The notes: generated from the letters alone by a model not told the origin. Counted from the stretch's first letter, positions 30,625 through 41,925 are shown. The stretch is 64,000 bases of DNA from Cristatella mucedo (GCA_009760855.2 WPIO01000071.1:1951001-2015000), one strand, 5' to 3'. Made by a program: numbers and translations.

Positions 30625-31084
30625 ATAATAAGGCCACGTTCGTTTCACTAGCTGGAGCTCGTCGGAGTCTCATCACCATCTTCACACGGTGGCCATGCTG
30701 CCATCCCAAGTCGCTCGCTGTTCCTTCGTGCTATGTATGCAGAGCACAAATGGTTAATACTCTCGCCTGGCAAGAAGCACAGTGTATTGGACAGAGATGC
30801 CAACAGGTCTGCGGTTCATATTCACAGACAGCCTTGATGACCCTCTGTGTTTCAGACAACTAGCCCACCAATCCATCAACTGGGTCATGCTAGACTCACC
30901 CAAGCCTTTGGCTGCTGCCACCTGCTGCTGCTGCCACCTGCTGCTGCTGCTCGAAGCATTACACAAATTTAGCACAACTTACTGTTCCAAACACGTGGAA
31001 AATCCGAGGAACTGTCCACAAACGCAGTGGAAGTCAAGCGTGGTGGGCTGTAGGAACATTATCGCTAGACGGGAGAGTACGTGA

Positions 31085-31232
31085 TGTGGCCTGGCTATTG
31101 ATACGAGTCCGGTGGTGTTCGCAAAGACCTCTATAATCGATGGCTACGCAGCAGCAGACTACATCGCTCAGGATGAAATCGTGGGGCGCTACTGCACGGC
31201 AAGCGATCTGAGCTGGTCACAGAAAGCTCCAG
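31085..31232 (+). other. Candidate coding exon with strong donor, unassigned
   Basis: An open frame of 49 codons begins after a TGA at 31,082 and ends exactly at a consensus donor (cag|gtaagc at 31,232/31,233). It includes TSIIDGYAAADYIAQDEIVG with balanced codon use. The other frames and the reverse strand carry stops. No acceptor is certain and no homology was recognised. It might be an exon of an unannotated gene or an alternative first exon of ING. Confidence 0.3.
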
Positions 31233-31833
31233 GTAAGCCGGGACGAAGCTGCTGCTCTTAGGTTGGTAAATCGGCTAGCCTTTGCTTTTACTTTGTGAGG
31301 CCCGAATAATAGCCAGTGATTAGCTTAAGCTGATCGAATGCACGCACACAATGAGCGAACACAGTCGCTGTAAGCATATCGGCTGACATTTCACTCCCAA
31401 GAGCCAGCTTTAGGTGCGAAACTATCTGCACTAGTCAAGCTATCTAGCTATCTCAACCAGCCTGAGGCTGTCAGAGGCTTATTCAGCGTTGTAAATCAGA
31501 AGGTCTGAGACCGTGATGCGAGCGGTCCCTAACAAGGTAGCTCATAATTAACTTACACGGAATAAAGTCGGTCGTTAGAAACATAATCCAAAGTCGATTA
31601 CGATTGAACTGTTTTACTAACTTCGCGGAAAGTTCACTCAATGAAAAAATTCTATCAAATGAGGTGTTTTTTATATATTAATTTTTTTAAAGGTAAAAAA
31701 GGCAGCAGCGTGCAGGCTCTGCATGGATAAATCGCCTCGGCCAGCACTCACGTCGTCGCTAAGGGCGCTTTCGACCTTGCGACCTTCATCTTTGACAAAG
31801 TAGCGAGTCAAATAGCAATCGTATACAAGAGAG

Positions 31834-34800
31834 ATGGCAGCCGCCGTTTACCTGGAGCAATATCTTGACAGTGGGTATCAGCTCCTACAAACTGCCAAGC
31901 TGCCGTGCGTGCGTATCGCGAGGCTACTTACTAAATGATTTAATAAAAATACATAATGTTGCCTTAGGCGTCTGGTCTTTCATTGCAGACCTGCGAACGC
32001 ACTTTTGTTGTTGGGGGGTTAGCGTTGTCGACGAAGCCGTCGTTTCTCATTCGACTAGAGTCCGATATTATAGCACCACATATCGTTCGCCGTCTCGTAG
32101 GTCTCGACAGCCTACCACTAGAGCTGAAGAGGAACTTCGATTTAATGCGAAACCTTGATCACAGAGCCCAAGGTACGCCTTCCGACAGTGTCCACCAACC
32201 ATTCGATCCTGCTTCCTTTGTAGCAAATGTGAAGTGCATGGCAAGAGATTTTGAGATCTCTTGGAGCGCTATAACAAATTTATTATTATTATGTTTTATT
32301 ATCGGCCCCCTCGCTATTTAGCTTCGTTTCTTATCTACTGATTGATTGCGGCAGATTTAATCATGCTTAAACACAGAGCATTTGAAAGAAGCCGACTCCG
32401 TCGCCGACGAGTACTTGGCTACGGTGAGGATGCTTCCGGCCGAGAAGAGAGCTCAAAAGATGGAGAAAATACAGAAGCTCTTCCTGAAGACGAGGGACTA
32501 CGGCGACGAGAAAGTCGGCATCGCTATGCAGACCTACGAGATGGTGCGTATGCCTCCGCGTATGCTTCCGTCGTCTCCTTGGGCCGCCGCCGCCGCGGCG
32601 GCGCCCGGTCGGAACGACGCGGCAGTGCGACAGTCTATTGTACTTGTCTTGCAGGTTGACAAGCACATCAGGAAATTAGATTCCGACCTGGCGCGGTTCG
32701 AAGCCGAGCTGAAGGAGAAGAGCATCACAGCAGCGAGTAATATTCCAGTCGTGTGCTGATCGGCGGCCGAGTGCAGTGGGGCATGCTGCTTTGTGTTATT
32801 CCTTGCAGGCGTCTCCTGTCGCTCAACTCCCGGTGCCGCGTGTGCGAGGCGGCGGCTGTGCACGTGCGCCTGTGCAAGGCGGCGGCTGTGTGCGTGCGCC
32901 TGTGCGAGTGCGCCTGCCTGTGCGGGGCGGCTGTACGCGTGTGCCAGGCGGCTGTGTTCGTGCGCGTGCCAAGCAGCAGCACGCCGTGCCTAGCCGACAT
33001 GCCGTAGCCACCTTTCGCTCAACTGCAGGCGACATGCGTGCGAGGCGTCTGCGTGCGTGTCCTGTAGCTGTGTGCGTGCGCCTGTGCGAGGCGGCAGCAG
33101 GCCGTGGCTAGCCGACACAGCCCCGAGTCGCTCTGGCAAGCCTGGCTACCTGCTGGGTGTTTGCAGATCTGCTTGTCAGCCCGTGACCTTTAGCCTGTCA
33201 GCCAAAACAGTCAATCGCTAGCTAGACGTCGTGCTTGAGGCTTGAGGTTCACCGCTAGCTCGACCATTCGATGATTGCAACAACGTGGCACCTTACCAAC
33301 AGGACTCGGCTCAGGGCTCGGCATCAGCCTGCAGCATAATAATAATAATTCACTTGATAAAGCGCCCTCAGAGAACTTAATCTCTCTCTAGGCGCTTTAC
33401 ATTTGCTGCAAAGTCAAATGCTATTGAATGGAAAGTAAAATCATGCTTGAAAAACAAACAAAATGACTAATATGGTTAGGGGTGACATGCACAGGGTCAG
33501 CATGCGAGCATCCATACCTTTGCATCGAGCTGCCTCGGTGTCGTCTGCAAGGTCGTGGCTAGCTTGCGCCACCTGATTTGCAAAACTGGGGGAATTTGCG
33601 CAATCGTAGCCTATTATGTGGTTCTGCTGAGACTGTAGAGGGTCACTTGGTTGGTTTGTCTTGCTCTGGTTTAGCCCAGGGACCAACGTGCTCACCTTTG
33701 ACCACCGAGGTCGCAGGCTCCAGCCCTTCGGCATATATGTTAAGTGTGCCTGAATAGAGATCGTGCTCTCTTAGGGCACTATGCAAATGAATTCTGTTTA
33801 TATCCATGTATTACTAGAGCTCACTGCCTGTGGACTCACTTCGCTGAGTCTACACAATACTGCGCGTAAATTTACCGGTAATTCCAGGACAATAGACATC
33901 GTGTCTATTGTCCCGGAATTACCGGTCGCCGTCTTCCCACGTGGCAGACCGACGGACTTTCTCACTTTAATTAATTGGAATATAAGCCATTGCAAGCAAA
34001 TCTTTGCGTAGCGAGCCGTTCTGTGAAGCTTCGGCGTCAGTGCGCAGAGCGACCTTATGCAGCACTCATTGCAACAGTCACTTTGACCACTTACGGAGCA
34101 GCCAGGTCACTCGGCGGAAGCAGCAGTACCTGCTTCCCTAGTGCAGCTCGCAGGATGTGCGTGCAAGCCTTTGTCCTGCCTGCTCCTGACCACGTGGCAC
34201 TTTGATGCCACTAAGTTTGACTAAGCGGCTTTGTTCTCTAGCGATCAGATCACGCCTCCGCTGCCGTGATGGCTCACTAGGTGTGGCGTTTGCTTTTCAC
34301 GACCTCAGCCCAGAGGTTGTGGGTTCGATTCTTGCCGTGGGCGATCCTGTATTGCCTCTGCAAGCGGTGATGATAGCCTTCAAGGTTCTTCTGTCGCCAT
34401 ATAAAAGAGGCTGGTATTTGTTTAGCGGCTGCCCCTGCATAGAGACCGGCGTAGGCTGTTTACGTGCAGGGTGCACCCCTCCGGTGATGCTGCTGCTACT
34501 GCCTCCTTATTCCACGCGCCCCATTCCAACCTAGCAGGCTAATGAAAACTAACACGATTAGCTGTTTCCTTCACACCGCAGGCGAGCGACAATGCCCTTC
34601 CTGCCAGTGAACATGCATCAGTGACTAAGCGAATTTTGCCATCGTCGTCAATCTCGTGAATCGCGATTTTCTTACTTGTTTTCTTACGTCTGCACTGTTC
34701 GCGTAACGTCTGCACGGTCAGAGGTCTCTTTTCTGATGCCTGAGTTTACGGGAATGCATGACGCTCGTGGTGCATTCTGCTACCTAGCAGCATTCGTGCT

Positions 34801-35084
34801 TCCCCGAAGTGCTTGCTGCATCCCCTTCGTTTCTTGTTGTCAGCTCTCGCAAGCTGCGCTGTCGTTCGCTGTCCTCTAGTGTCACCGCAGCCTACATCCG
34901 CATCGGATTCTCGGGCTGACAAAGCAGCGTCGTCGTCGGCTCGTAAGCGAAAGGATGGCGGCGGTGGCAACACGTCGGCGGCCGGCGCCGAAGACGAGCC
35001 CAAGAAGAAGAAAAAGAAGAAAACTGCAGCAGCTGTCGTAGCTCCAGAGTACGTCATGCTACGCCTGTCACCCTCTCTCTCTCG

Positions 35085-35156
<72 letters not shown>

Positions 35157-35189
35157 TTGTGTGTGCCTGTGTGTCTCTGTCTGTCTCTC

Positions 35190-35253
<64 letters not shown>

Positions 35254-35398
35254 GTGTCTCTCTCTGTCTTTCTCTCTCTCTCCTCTCTCTTTCTGTCTCT
35301 CTCTCCCTCTCTCTTCTCTCTGTGTGCCTCAGTCTGTCTCTCTCTCTGTGTGGGTCTCTCTCTCTCTCTGTGTCTGTCTCTCTCTCTTCTCTCTTGCG

Positions 35399-35492
<94 letters not shown>

Positions 35493-35654
35493 TCTCTCTC
35501 TGTCTGTGTCTCTCTCTGTCTTTCTCTCTCTCTCCTCTCTCTTTCTGTCTCTCTCTCCCTCTCTCTTCTCTCTGTGTGCCTCAGTCTGTCTCTCTCTCTG
35601 TGTGGGTCTCTCTCTCTCTCTGTGTCTGTCTCTCTCTCTCTCTTCTCTCTTGCG

Positions 35655-35721
<67 letters not shown>

Positions 35722-35811
35722 CTCTCTCTCCTCTGTCAGTCTTGCTCTCTCTGTCTCAGTCTTTCTGTCTCTCTCTCTCAGTATCTCTCGCAGTGTCTGT
35801 GTATCTGTCTG

Positions 35812-35900
<89 letters not shown>

Positions 35901-38900
35901 GTCCCTCCATCTTCCCCCTCGTATGACTCCTTGTTGCCGGTCTTGCAGACAGTCCGTCTGTCTCGACCTCTGTTCACGGCAACCTTCGTCTTACTTTCTC
36001 TGTGTCACCACCTCTGTAATAGGGAGCCAGTTGTGATCTTGGCTTTGAGCCAAGCATTTCCCTTCAGCCACGGGTGCTGAGTTAGGCGGGAGTCGAGCCC
36101 GAGATATTGTGCAAGTCGGCAGTTCAGTGTTGCTCTGGGCTCTACCATACGAGGGTTGTGGTACACTGAATATGGACGTCTGGAAACTTCTGCCACTGTC
36201 GAGTAAATTTACTTCTCTAGGCTATATATATATATATATGGGTTTATTATATTTGAGCATGGGCATTGCTTTATTGCTGCCCTATTCTCTAACCTTAGGC
36301 GCACTGACGTGTATTGATGCCTCACCTACGAGCCTCTAGCCGTGATTCAAGGTTCAGGGCTTCATCGGTATTTGTCGCGTGTCGGCAAGGACTAGCGTTG
36401 TGTTTGAAGCTTGCGGACATTAGTGCAGAAGCCACGTGGGCACTGGTAATAAGTCGATGTGCAAATGGTTCAGTCGGGCATTCGGCAGTTGAGAGATGCT
36501 AGGTTTACTTTGGTCTGGCTCGCCGTGTTTTAGGCATTTTCAAAGGTCCGAAAGCAGAAAGCATGTCCTGTCCTGCACCGAAGACCCACAATAGTGACGC
36601 TGTATTCTTCGGAATAGGTCACAGTCTTTAGCACGTCCACACTAGCAGGTTTCCAGCCTATGTCCTACCTTCTTGCAGGTGGGAAAGTTTTCTACATTAC
36701 AATGTGGATGGAATAACTCCAGATGACCCTTCGCTCGTCAACTATGTATTGTAATATATCTCCATCTGTTATTCCACAAAGCCATAAAGAGTATGTGGAT
36801 GTTAGGCAGGAGAGTTTAGTATAGCCCACTCACAACCTAAGCAGCTTTCGGTACGCATTCGGTTGCCACCATACTTCGTCTCACGCAACAAGGAGAAAGT
36901 GGGAAGCATTGCAGAGTCAGGAGAGCAGTTGAGGTAGTGAATAGCATGGAAGTAGCAGCTCAGGACCGCTGAAAAGGATGAGCCATAGTCGGAAGTAGGA
37001 GAGTAGTTGTCGTTGTGTAAGAATTGTGGAAGCGAGTTCCACAGTCTAGGACCTGCAGAGCTAAAGCTTCTGTCGCCAACGGTCTTTAAGTGTAGGATTG
37101 GAACAGCTAATTTATTTTGCATGCAGGACCTGAGGGCGCGAACAGGCTGAAACTGATGCAGCAGTTCAGCTAGGTACGAAGGAGCCAAGCCTTGGCAGGC
37201 CTTGTGGGTCAGCGTAAGAACTTTGCTCTGTATCCGTTGATCAACCGGCAGCCATCCTAGCTCTTTTAGCAAAGGAGACACGTGCTCAAACTACCTCCGA
37301 ATCGAGTGTGCATTTGTGGATGCAGAAATGGCTTCGAACTACCGTTTTAAAGAAAGTATCAGGAAAAGTAAATGGCCTGAGCTTCGGTGGTGAGGATGGA
37401 TCTCATTCTTTACAGTTTGGCTATGGTACCCAGGGTGGCAGGCATTTTGCTGTGAGGGGAACCCTGGCCATGGCTTAGTAAATGTTTACGCTTCGGATTA
37501 GGTGCTTGTCAACGTCACGTGCTCCTTTCAGACAGACAGACAGACATGCAGAATTAGTAGAACCTACCTACCTCTTACCTTTTCCCTCTAGTCCTCCAAG
37601 CTAGGGACTAGCTAGCAAGTCCGACTACGGCCGTAATGACATAGATTCCACAAAAAAGAAGAAAATGAAAGTATACGATAGGACTGTGTAAATTTGCTTT
37701 TAGTCGGTTTTCTCTCCCTCCCCCCCCCCTCTGGGTGGGTGGCAGAAGACCTTGGGGCTGTGCACTTGCAAGGTGCTCAGTCCTACAGCTCTAATCCCAT
37801 ACAGTCCCACAGTCTCATGTGCAGCTTTAGACAGAGATGAACGCCGACTGCCGTGTGTGCCCCAGCTCGAGCTCACTGTGACCGTCATTAGCTTCGATAT
37901 GAGACAGCCACCGATTTCGTCTGCTCGAGCAGTGTGCCTTCGGGCCCGGCTGGTTGTAGTGTGCTGTGCCTTTGTGACAGTGACCCGTGTAGTCGCTTCC
38001 CATTACAAGCAGCCGTAAAAGGTCGCTTGCCGCGTTTGCTTACAGCATCGACGAAGCATCGCTACAGGCTCCGATTGGCAGCCACGCCTCCGACGTGCTT
38101 GACATGCCTGTGGACCCTAACGAGCCGACCTACTGCATCTGCCACCAGGTGTCCTACGGCGAGATGATTGGCTGCGACAACCTCGACGTGCGTACCCGCG
38201 CATGCGCTACCCTTGCTGCTCGGCGGTGCATGCATCCGGTGCAGGCAGACGCCGCCACGCGCGCCTAGTGCTGACCCGGGGCAGGTAGCAGCTGCATCGG
38301 CCACAGCCATCACTACCTGCTGTTCGATCGGCATCTCTTAGTTGCGCAGTCACATGAGGAGCCAGATGGCAGCAAACTTTCTCAGGTGCATGAGCCTGTT
38401 TGCACGTGGTTGTCCTTCGCATTCTCAGCGTGCCTTTAGAAGGCGCTTATACTTGCACAGCCATTGTTTTATGTGCCTTCACCTCTGCGCCTACGTTTGG
38501 ACCTTCTAGGACAGGAGGGGAGAGTGACCGAATGTGACCGATGGCGACAGAAGCTTTAGCTCTGCAGGTCCTAGGCTGTGGAACTCGCTTCCACAATTCT
38601 TACGCAACTACTCTCCTACTGCCGACTAGGGCTCATCCTTTTCAGCGGTCCTGAGCTGCTACTTCTATGCTACTCACTACCTCAATTGCTCTCCTGACTC
38701 TGCATGCTTCCCACTTTCTCTTAGTTGCGTGAGACGAAGTTGGCTACCGAATGCGTAGCGAAAGCCGCTTAGGCTGAGTGCGCTATTCGAAACTTTCCTG
38801 CATAACACCCACATAGTCTTTATGGCTTTGTGGAGTTACAGACAGAGATACAGTACTCGTGACCTCTCGCTGCCAGGCCAGACATCGGGAAGTCACATTC

Positions 38901-40246
38901 AGCTAAGCTTTGCATAACAATGACGGTGCTGTACAAATAGCTAATGTATCTCCGTCAGTAACTCCACAAAGTCATAAAGACCATGTGGGTGTTACGCAGG
39001 AGAGTTTTGTATAGCGCACTCACAGCCTAAGCGGCTTTCGGTACGCATTCGGTAGCCAACAGACTTCGTCTCACGCAACAAAGAGAAAGTGGGAAGCATA
39101 GCAGAGTTAGGAGAGCAGTTGAGGTAGTGAGTAGCATAGAAGTAGCAGTTCAGGACCGCTGAAAAAGATGTGCCATAGTCGGCAGTTGGAGAGTAGATGT
39201 CGTTGCGTAAGAACTCCGTGGTTTTACTGCCACTGGTTTTATCTGCCACTAATCACACTTGCATGCTGACCCTGTGCATGTCACTCTAACCATGTTATTC
39301 TGGTTGTTTATTGAGCATGCTACCACTAACCATTCGATAGTGCTTCTTTGCAGCAATTGTAAAGTGACTAGAAAGAGGTTGAGTTCTCTGAGGGTGCTTA
39401 ATCAATGTTTTATTATTACTATTTTACCCATGGCCACCCTACCGATTCATCTCGGCAACGATTGATACTGTTGATCACCAAGTCTCTGATCGCTAATCAT
39501 CTGGCCAGGGCATCTCACTGGCCCTACACAGCCACTGGTTTTAAGTCCTATCCTATCCTATCAAGTGGGAGACTCTAGAGCATTGATGTCAGTGTGCAGT
39601 AGTCATTCGAACAGTCTCTAATGTATGAGTGTACCCCAGGAGTCAGTCAATAGCTGATATTCAAACTCTAGATGGAAGCGAACTTCCTTAAATGTATGCT
39701 CGTGTTTTTACAGCTTAGAAAGGATAAAAGACGCGAATACGCATCCTTCAAACATGGTGATAACATCATGACATGATGATAACATGATGATAAATGATGA
39801 CATGATCATAACATGATGATAACATCATAACATGATCAGACATGTAATTCATTTGTATAGCGCCCCAAGAGAACTTATTTTCTATTCAGGCGCTTCACAC
39901 AGCCACTGGGCTCGAGCCCACGACCTCAGCCAGACATTGGTCGGGGTGAGCACCTTATCCTCTGGACCAAACCGGCTTGGCGACACATGATGATAACATA
40001 ATAACAAGCATTCACGTTGTGATGTTCTTCTATGATAATTCATAACATTCTTTTCGTAGCAAGATGATACTTCTTGCTATGTTATCATATGTGAATCTTG
40101 TTATGATGTCATTATTCGTATTTTTCTTGTTATTCTTCTTACAGTGTCCGATCGAGTGGTTTCACTTTGCGTGCGTTGGGCTGACGACCAAGCCCAAGGG
40201 CAAGTGGTTCTGCCCGCGCTGCACGGGCGAGCGCAAGAAGAAGTGA
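31834..40246 (+). CDS. ING4/ING5-like: Inhibitor of growth (ING4/ING5-type) PHD-finger protein, 7 exons
   Basis: Exons 31834-31870, 32101-32172, 32377-32543, 32655-32736, 34880-35048, 38046-38187 and 40145-40246 join in phase to give 256 aa. Residues 1-115 are the helical ING dimerisation domain (start [49 protein letters not shown]). Residues about 135-165 are a Lys-rich nuclear localisation region (PKKKKKKK). Residues 205-249 are a complete C4HC3 PHD finger (Cys206, 208, 219, 224, His230, Cys233, 246, 249). Tyr213 and Trp228 are in position for the H3K4me3-binding cage. The basic end is ERKKK. ING4/5 proteins bring HBO1 (and MOZ/MORF for ING5) acetyltransferases to H3K4me3 chromatin. One residue differs from the usual CDNPDC (Leu222 for Pro). 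AATAAA at 40,946. Confidence 0.96.
32190..32300 (+). mobile_element. LINE-B 3' UTR fragment in ING intron 2
   Basis: The string accaaccattcgatcctgct, then cctttgtagcaaatgtgaag, and gcgctataacaaatttatta match the 3' end of other LINE-B copies and finish in a short (TTA)n. Confidence 0.7.
32840..33110 (+). repeat. GC-rich minisatellite in ING intron 4
   Basis: Irregular tandem units built on gtgcgcctgtgcgaggcggc and gtgtgcgtgcgcctgtgcga recur from about 32,840 to 32,990 and again near 33,050-33,100. They create overlapping open frames on both strands. Confidence 0.75.
33343..33510 (-). mobile_element. LINE-B 3' UTR in ING intron 4
   Basis: Plus-strand reading starts with aataataataattcacttga and taaagcgccctcagagaact, then ctctctctaggcgctttaca and the ggttaggggtgacatgcaca box. 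It is the 3' end only, antisense to ING. Confidence 0.8.
33663..33793 (+). mobile_element. SINE2 copy in ING intron 4
   Basis: The head includes gggaccaacgtgctcacctt and the B-box region gaggtcgcaggctccagccc. The tail is tgtgcctgaatagagatcgt, then gctctcttagggcactatgc and aaatgaatt. Confidence 0.75.
33874..33926. repeat. 25-bp inverted repeat with 3-nt loop in ING intron 4
   Basis: Arms 33,874-33,898 and 33,902-33,926 are reverse complements with one mismatch (accggtaattcc / ggaattaccggt at the ends, gtctattgtc near the loop). The loop is tcg. Confidence 0.9.
34263..34425 (+). mobile_element. SINE1 copy with full tRNA-like head in ING intron 4
   Basis: The head is gccgtgatggctcactaggt (A-box region) and ttgtgggttcgattcttgcc (B box). 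The body is gatcctgtattgcctctgca and tail ttctgtcgccatataaaaga. Confidence 0.85.
35062..35897 (+). repeat. Large (CT)n tract with internal higher-order duplication, ING intron 5
   Basis: About 840 bp of almost pure polypyrimidine starts 13 nt after the exon 5 donor (35,049). Pure CT runs alternate with a complex spacer (gtctgtgtctctctctgtct ... tgtgtgcctcagtctgtctc ... ctcttgcgctctctctcctc). This spacer occurs twice, at about 35,248-35,412 and 35,500-35,666, which indicates a segmental duplication of about 250 bp. The long open frames here encode only Ser-Leu or Arg-Glu repeats. Confidence 0.95.
36748..37292 (-). mobile_element. LINE-A 3' part in ING intron 5
   Basis: The minus strand reads [34 protein letters not shown] and [15 protein letters not shown] with an intact 159-codon frame. 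The family 3' UTR and a degenerate TGTAA tail follow. It is 5'-truncated after the RT domain and antisense to ING. Confidence 0.9.
38540..38857 (+). mobile_element. LINE-A 3' end, plus orientation, in ING intron 6
   Basis: It carries ggtcctaggctgtggaactc and the remainder of the LINE-A tail through cacccacatagtctttatgg and tgtggagttacagacagaga. Frameshifted and non-coding. It faces the copy at 38,942-39,215 tail to tail, 85 bp apart. Confidence 0.8.
38942..39215 (-). mobile_element. LINE-A 3' end, minus orientation, in ING intron 6
   Basis: The minus strand reads [18 protein letters not shown] and [17 protein letters not shown] before the 3' UTR. Together with the preceding plus copy it forms a long inverted repeat inside the intron. 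Confidence 0.85.
39240..39425 (+). mobile_element. LINE-B 3' UTR in ING intron 6
   Basis: The cacttgcatgctgaccctgt box, then tgagcatgctaccactaacc, and tgtaaagtgactagaaagag lead to a short (TTA)n end. Confidence 0.75.
39755..40015 (+). repeat. ATGATAAC-type tandem repeat interrupted by SINE2
   Basis: Units such as atgatgataac and atgatcataac repeat from about 39,757 to 39,845 and resume at 39,984 (acatgatgataacataataac). A reverse-oriented SINE2 (39,847-39,983) lies between, with the string acatg on both sides. Confidence 0.7.
39847..39983 (-). mobile_element. SINE2 copy in ING intron 6
   Basis: The plus strand reads the tail (aattcatttgtatagcgccc, gagaacttattttctattca) then the head (gggctcgagcccacgacctc, gagcaccttatcctctggac). 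It is nearly full length and inserted in a tandem repeat. Confidence 0.85.
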
Positions 40247-40945
40247 GGAAGAGTTCTCCTCCCTGACCGGACAGGCGGCATACTACATCAAGTCACGTGA
40301 CATGCTCGATCAGAGACCGCTGTCTCCACACCTCCCCCAGAACTGCCGAATCCAGAGAGCTGCTGCTTCGAGTCACAACGAGACCTCGACCTCGATCGGC
40401 CTTGACCAGAGCGATCGTGTCGCTTCGGAGCCTCACTCTGGTGCCGCCGCCGCTGGCCACACCCTTCTCTGCTTCGTGCGAGCCTACGCATGAAGCAGTG
40501 GCGGTGCTGAAGTGGATGATGCAGTGCTGGGCCGAGCGTGCGGCTGCTGCTTCTTGCTACTGCTGCTGCTGGGTTGGCTTGCTTTACGTTGACGAACGAC
40601 TCTCGGCAGCCGCATCGCAGCTCACCAGCTGCTGCTCTCTCTCCTCCGACGGCGCGCATTCGCCACTCCCCTCTCAGAGGAGTGCCCGGAGCCTCCGTCT
40701 GGCCGTCTCTTCCTTCGGAGCAGGAGCGAATCTGCCAAGCCAGAGGTGCCCGCAGGAGAGTGGACTGGCAGACGGACGTCGGGTCATAGGCAAGGTCGCG
40801 GGTCGTAGGCAAGGTCGCAGGCGATTGCTGTCATGCGGTTGCCTTTTATTGACAAGGGCTGCCCCTCCTCGAAAAGCCCAAGCTCTCATGCGTTGCACCT
40901 GTCAGCTGCTGTCGTGGGCGTGAGCAGTCGTGTAAGTAAATAATC

Positions 40946-40951
40946 AATAAA
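40946..40951 (+). promoter_or_regulatory. Polyadenylation signal AATAAA of the ING gene
   Basis: Canonical hexamer 700 nt after the stop codon, in an AT-rich patch (agtaaataatcaataaacc). It implies a 3' UTR of about 0.7 kb. Confidence 0.55.
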
Positions 40952-41145
40952 CCTCAGCTTACCCTACGGCAACCCCGGCACTAGCCACACTCTCCCTCAG
41001 TTGCTTGCCACTTGCTTTCAATCCAGGCGAAGGCGACTTGACGAGGAGCGATGTCTTAGCGACATAAAGAGATTACATGAGCCTGGGAGGATGAATGGTT
41101 TGTCTTTGGATTTGCCATCATCATACCAATAACAATGGAACACTT

Positions 41146-41345
41146 GTCTGGCACTCTAAGAGAACTTGATCTCTGTCTAGGTACAGTGTACACACAAAAT
41201 ATGTATATGTAATTAATTTGTCTAGTATCTGTGTAGCACCCTAAGAGAACTTGATCTCTACCCGGGAGCATTACATATGCCGCGGGACTCGAGCCCACGG
41301 CCTTGGTCGTTAAAAGTGAGCACCTAACCCTTGACCATGCCAGGC
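41146..41345 (-). mobile_element. SINE2 copy with duplicated tail
   Basis: Two tail segments (ctctaagagaacttgatctc at about 41,152 and ccctaagagaacttgatctc at about 41,239) precede one head (ggactcgagcccacggcctt, gtgagcacctaacccttgac). This looks like one SINE2 inserted in, or next to, another. Confidence 0.7.
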
Positions 41346-41734
41346 CTTAAATATCCTCTCTCTAAAGACAGCAAACACAGACAAGCCGGAGAGAGGATGG
41401 TGTTTGCTGTGGTCAGCATCAATGTCTTACGTTGTTGCGATTCACTGACAAATTTTCATTCCTATAGAGAAATGTGAAATCATTACTAATGATGACATTG
41501 TTTTGTGATAAGATTCTACGATGACTTCAGAGATAATAAATAAGTTTGACAGGATTCAATTGCATGGACTGCTTCATCAAGATAGTGACCATAGGTGTTC
41601 AGTGGAGGCATGCACTTGACCAGGAGAGAAAGTAATGCAGCCAAGGTATGTGAGTCGATGCAAAAGAACAATGTTGGGTTATCAACATAAAATCTTTAAT
41701 TAAAGCAGAATGATTTCTGTGTGATTTTCTAATA

Positions 41735-41925
41735 ATAATGCACTTGATAAAGCGCCCTCAGAGAACTCAATATCTCTCTAGGCACCTTACATTTGCCGCA
41801 AAGGGAAACGCGACTGAATGGTTAGTAATATCATGCTTGATAAACAACATGATTAACATGGTTAGGGGTGCCATGCACAGGGTCAGCAAGCAAGTGTGGT
41901 TAGTGGCAGCATGCACAGATTCTAC
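41735..41925 (-). mobile_element. LINE-B 3' UTR
   Basis: The plus strand starts with aataataatgcacttgataa and agcgccctcagagaactcaa, then the ggttaggggtgccatgcaca box and ggttagtggcagcatgcaca. Confidence 0.8.

Larger units (their letters stand above)
29349..31833. other. Intergenic region PPP1R35-like to ING
   Basis: No securely identified gene. It contains a minus-strand open frame split by a hAT MITE (30,232-30,620) and a plus-strand candidate exon (31,085-31,232). CTG-rich trinucleotide runs occur at about 30,909-30,955. The ING promoter should lie just upstream of 31,834. Confidence 0.5.

Noticed and set aside
32752-33111. Overlapping frames on both strands rich in Cys/Ala/Arg/Val
   Set aside because: They come from a GC-rich minisatellite in ING intron 4; no start context, splice signal or domain.
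34813-36080. Open frames of 250-400 codons on both strands in the CT tract
   Set aside because: They translate only Ser-Leu or Arg-Glu repeats from a microsatellite. The first part of one overlaps ING exon 5, but the rest is intron.
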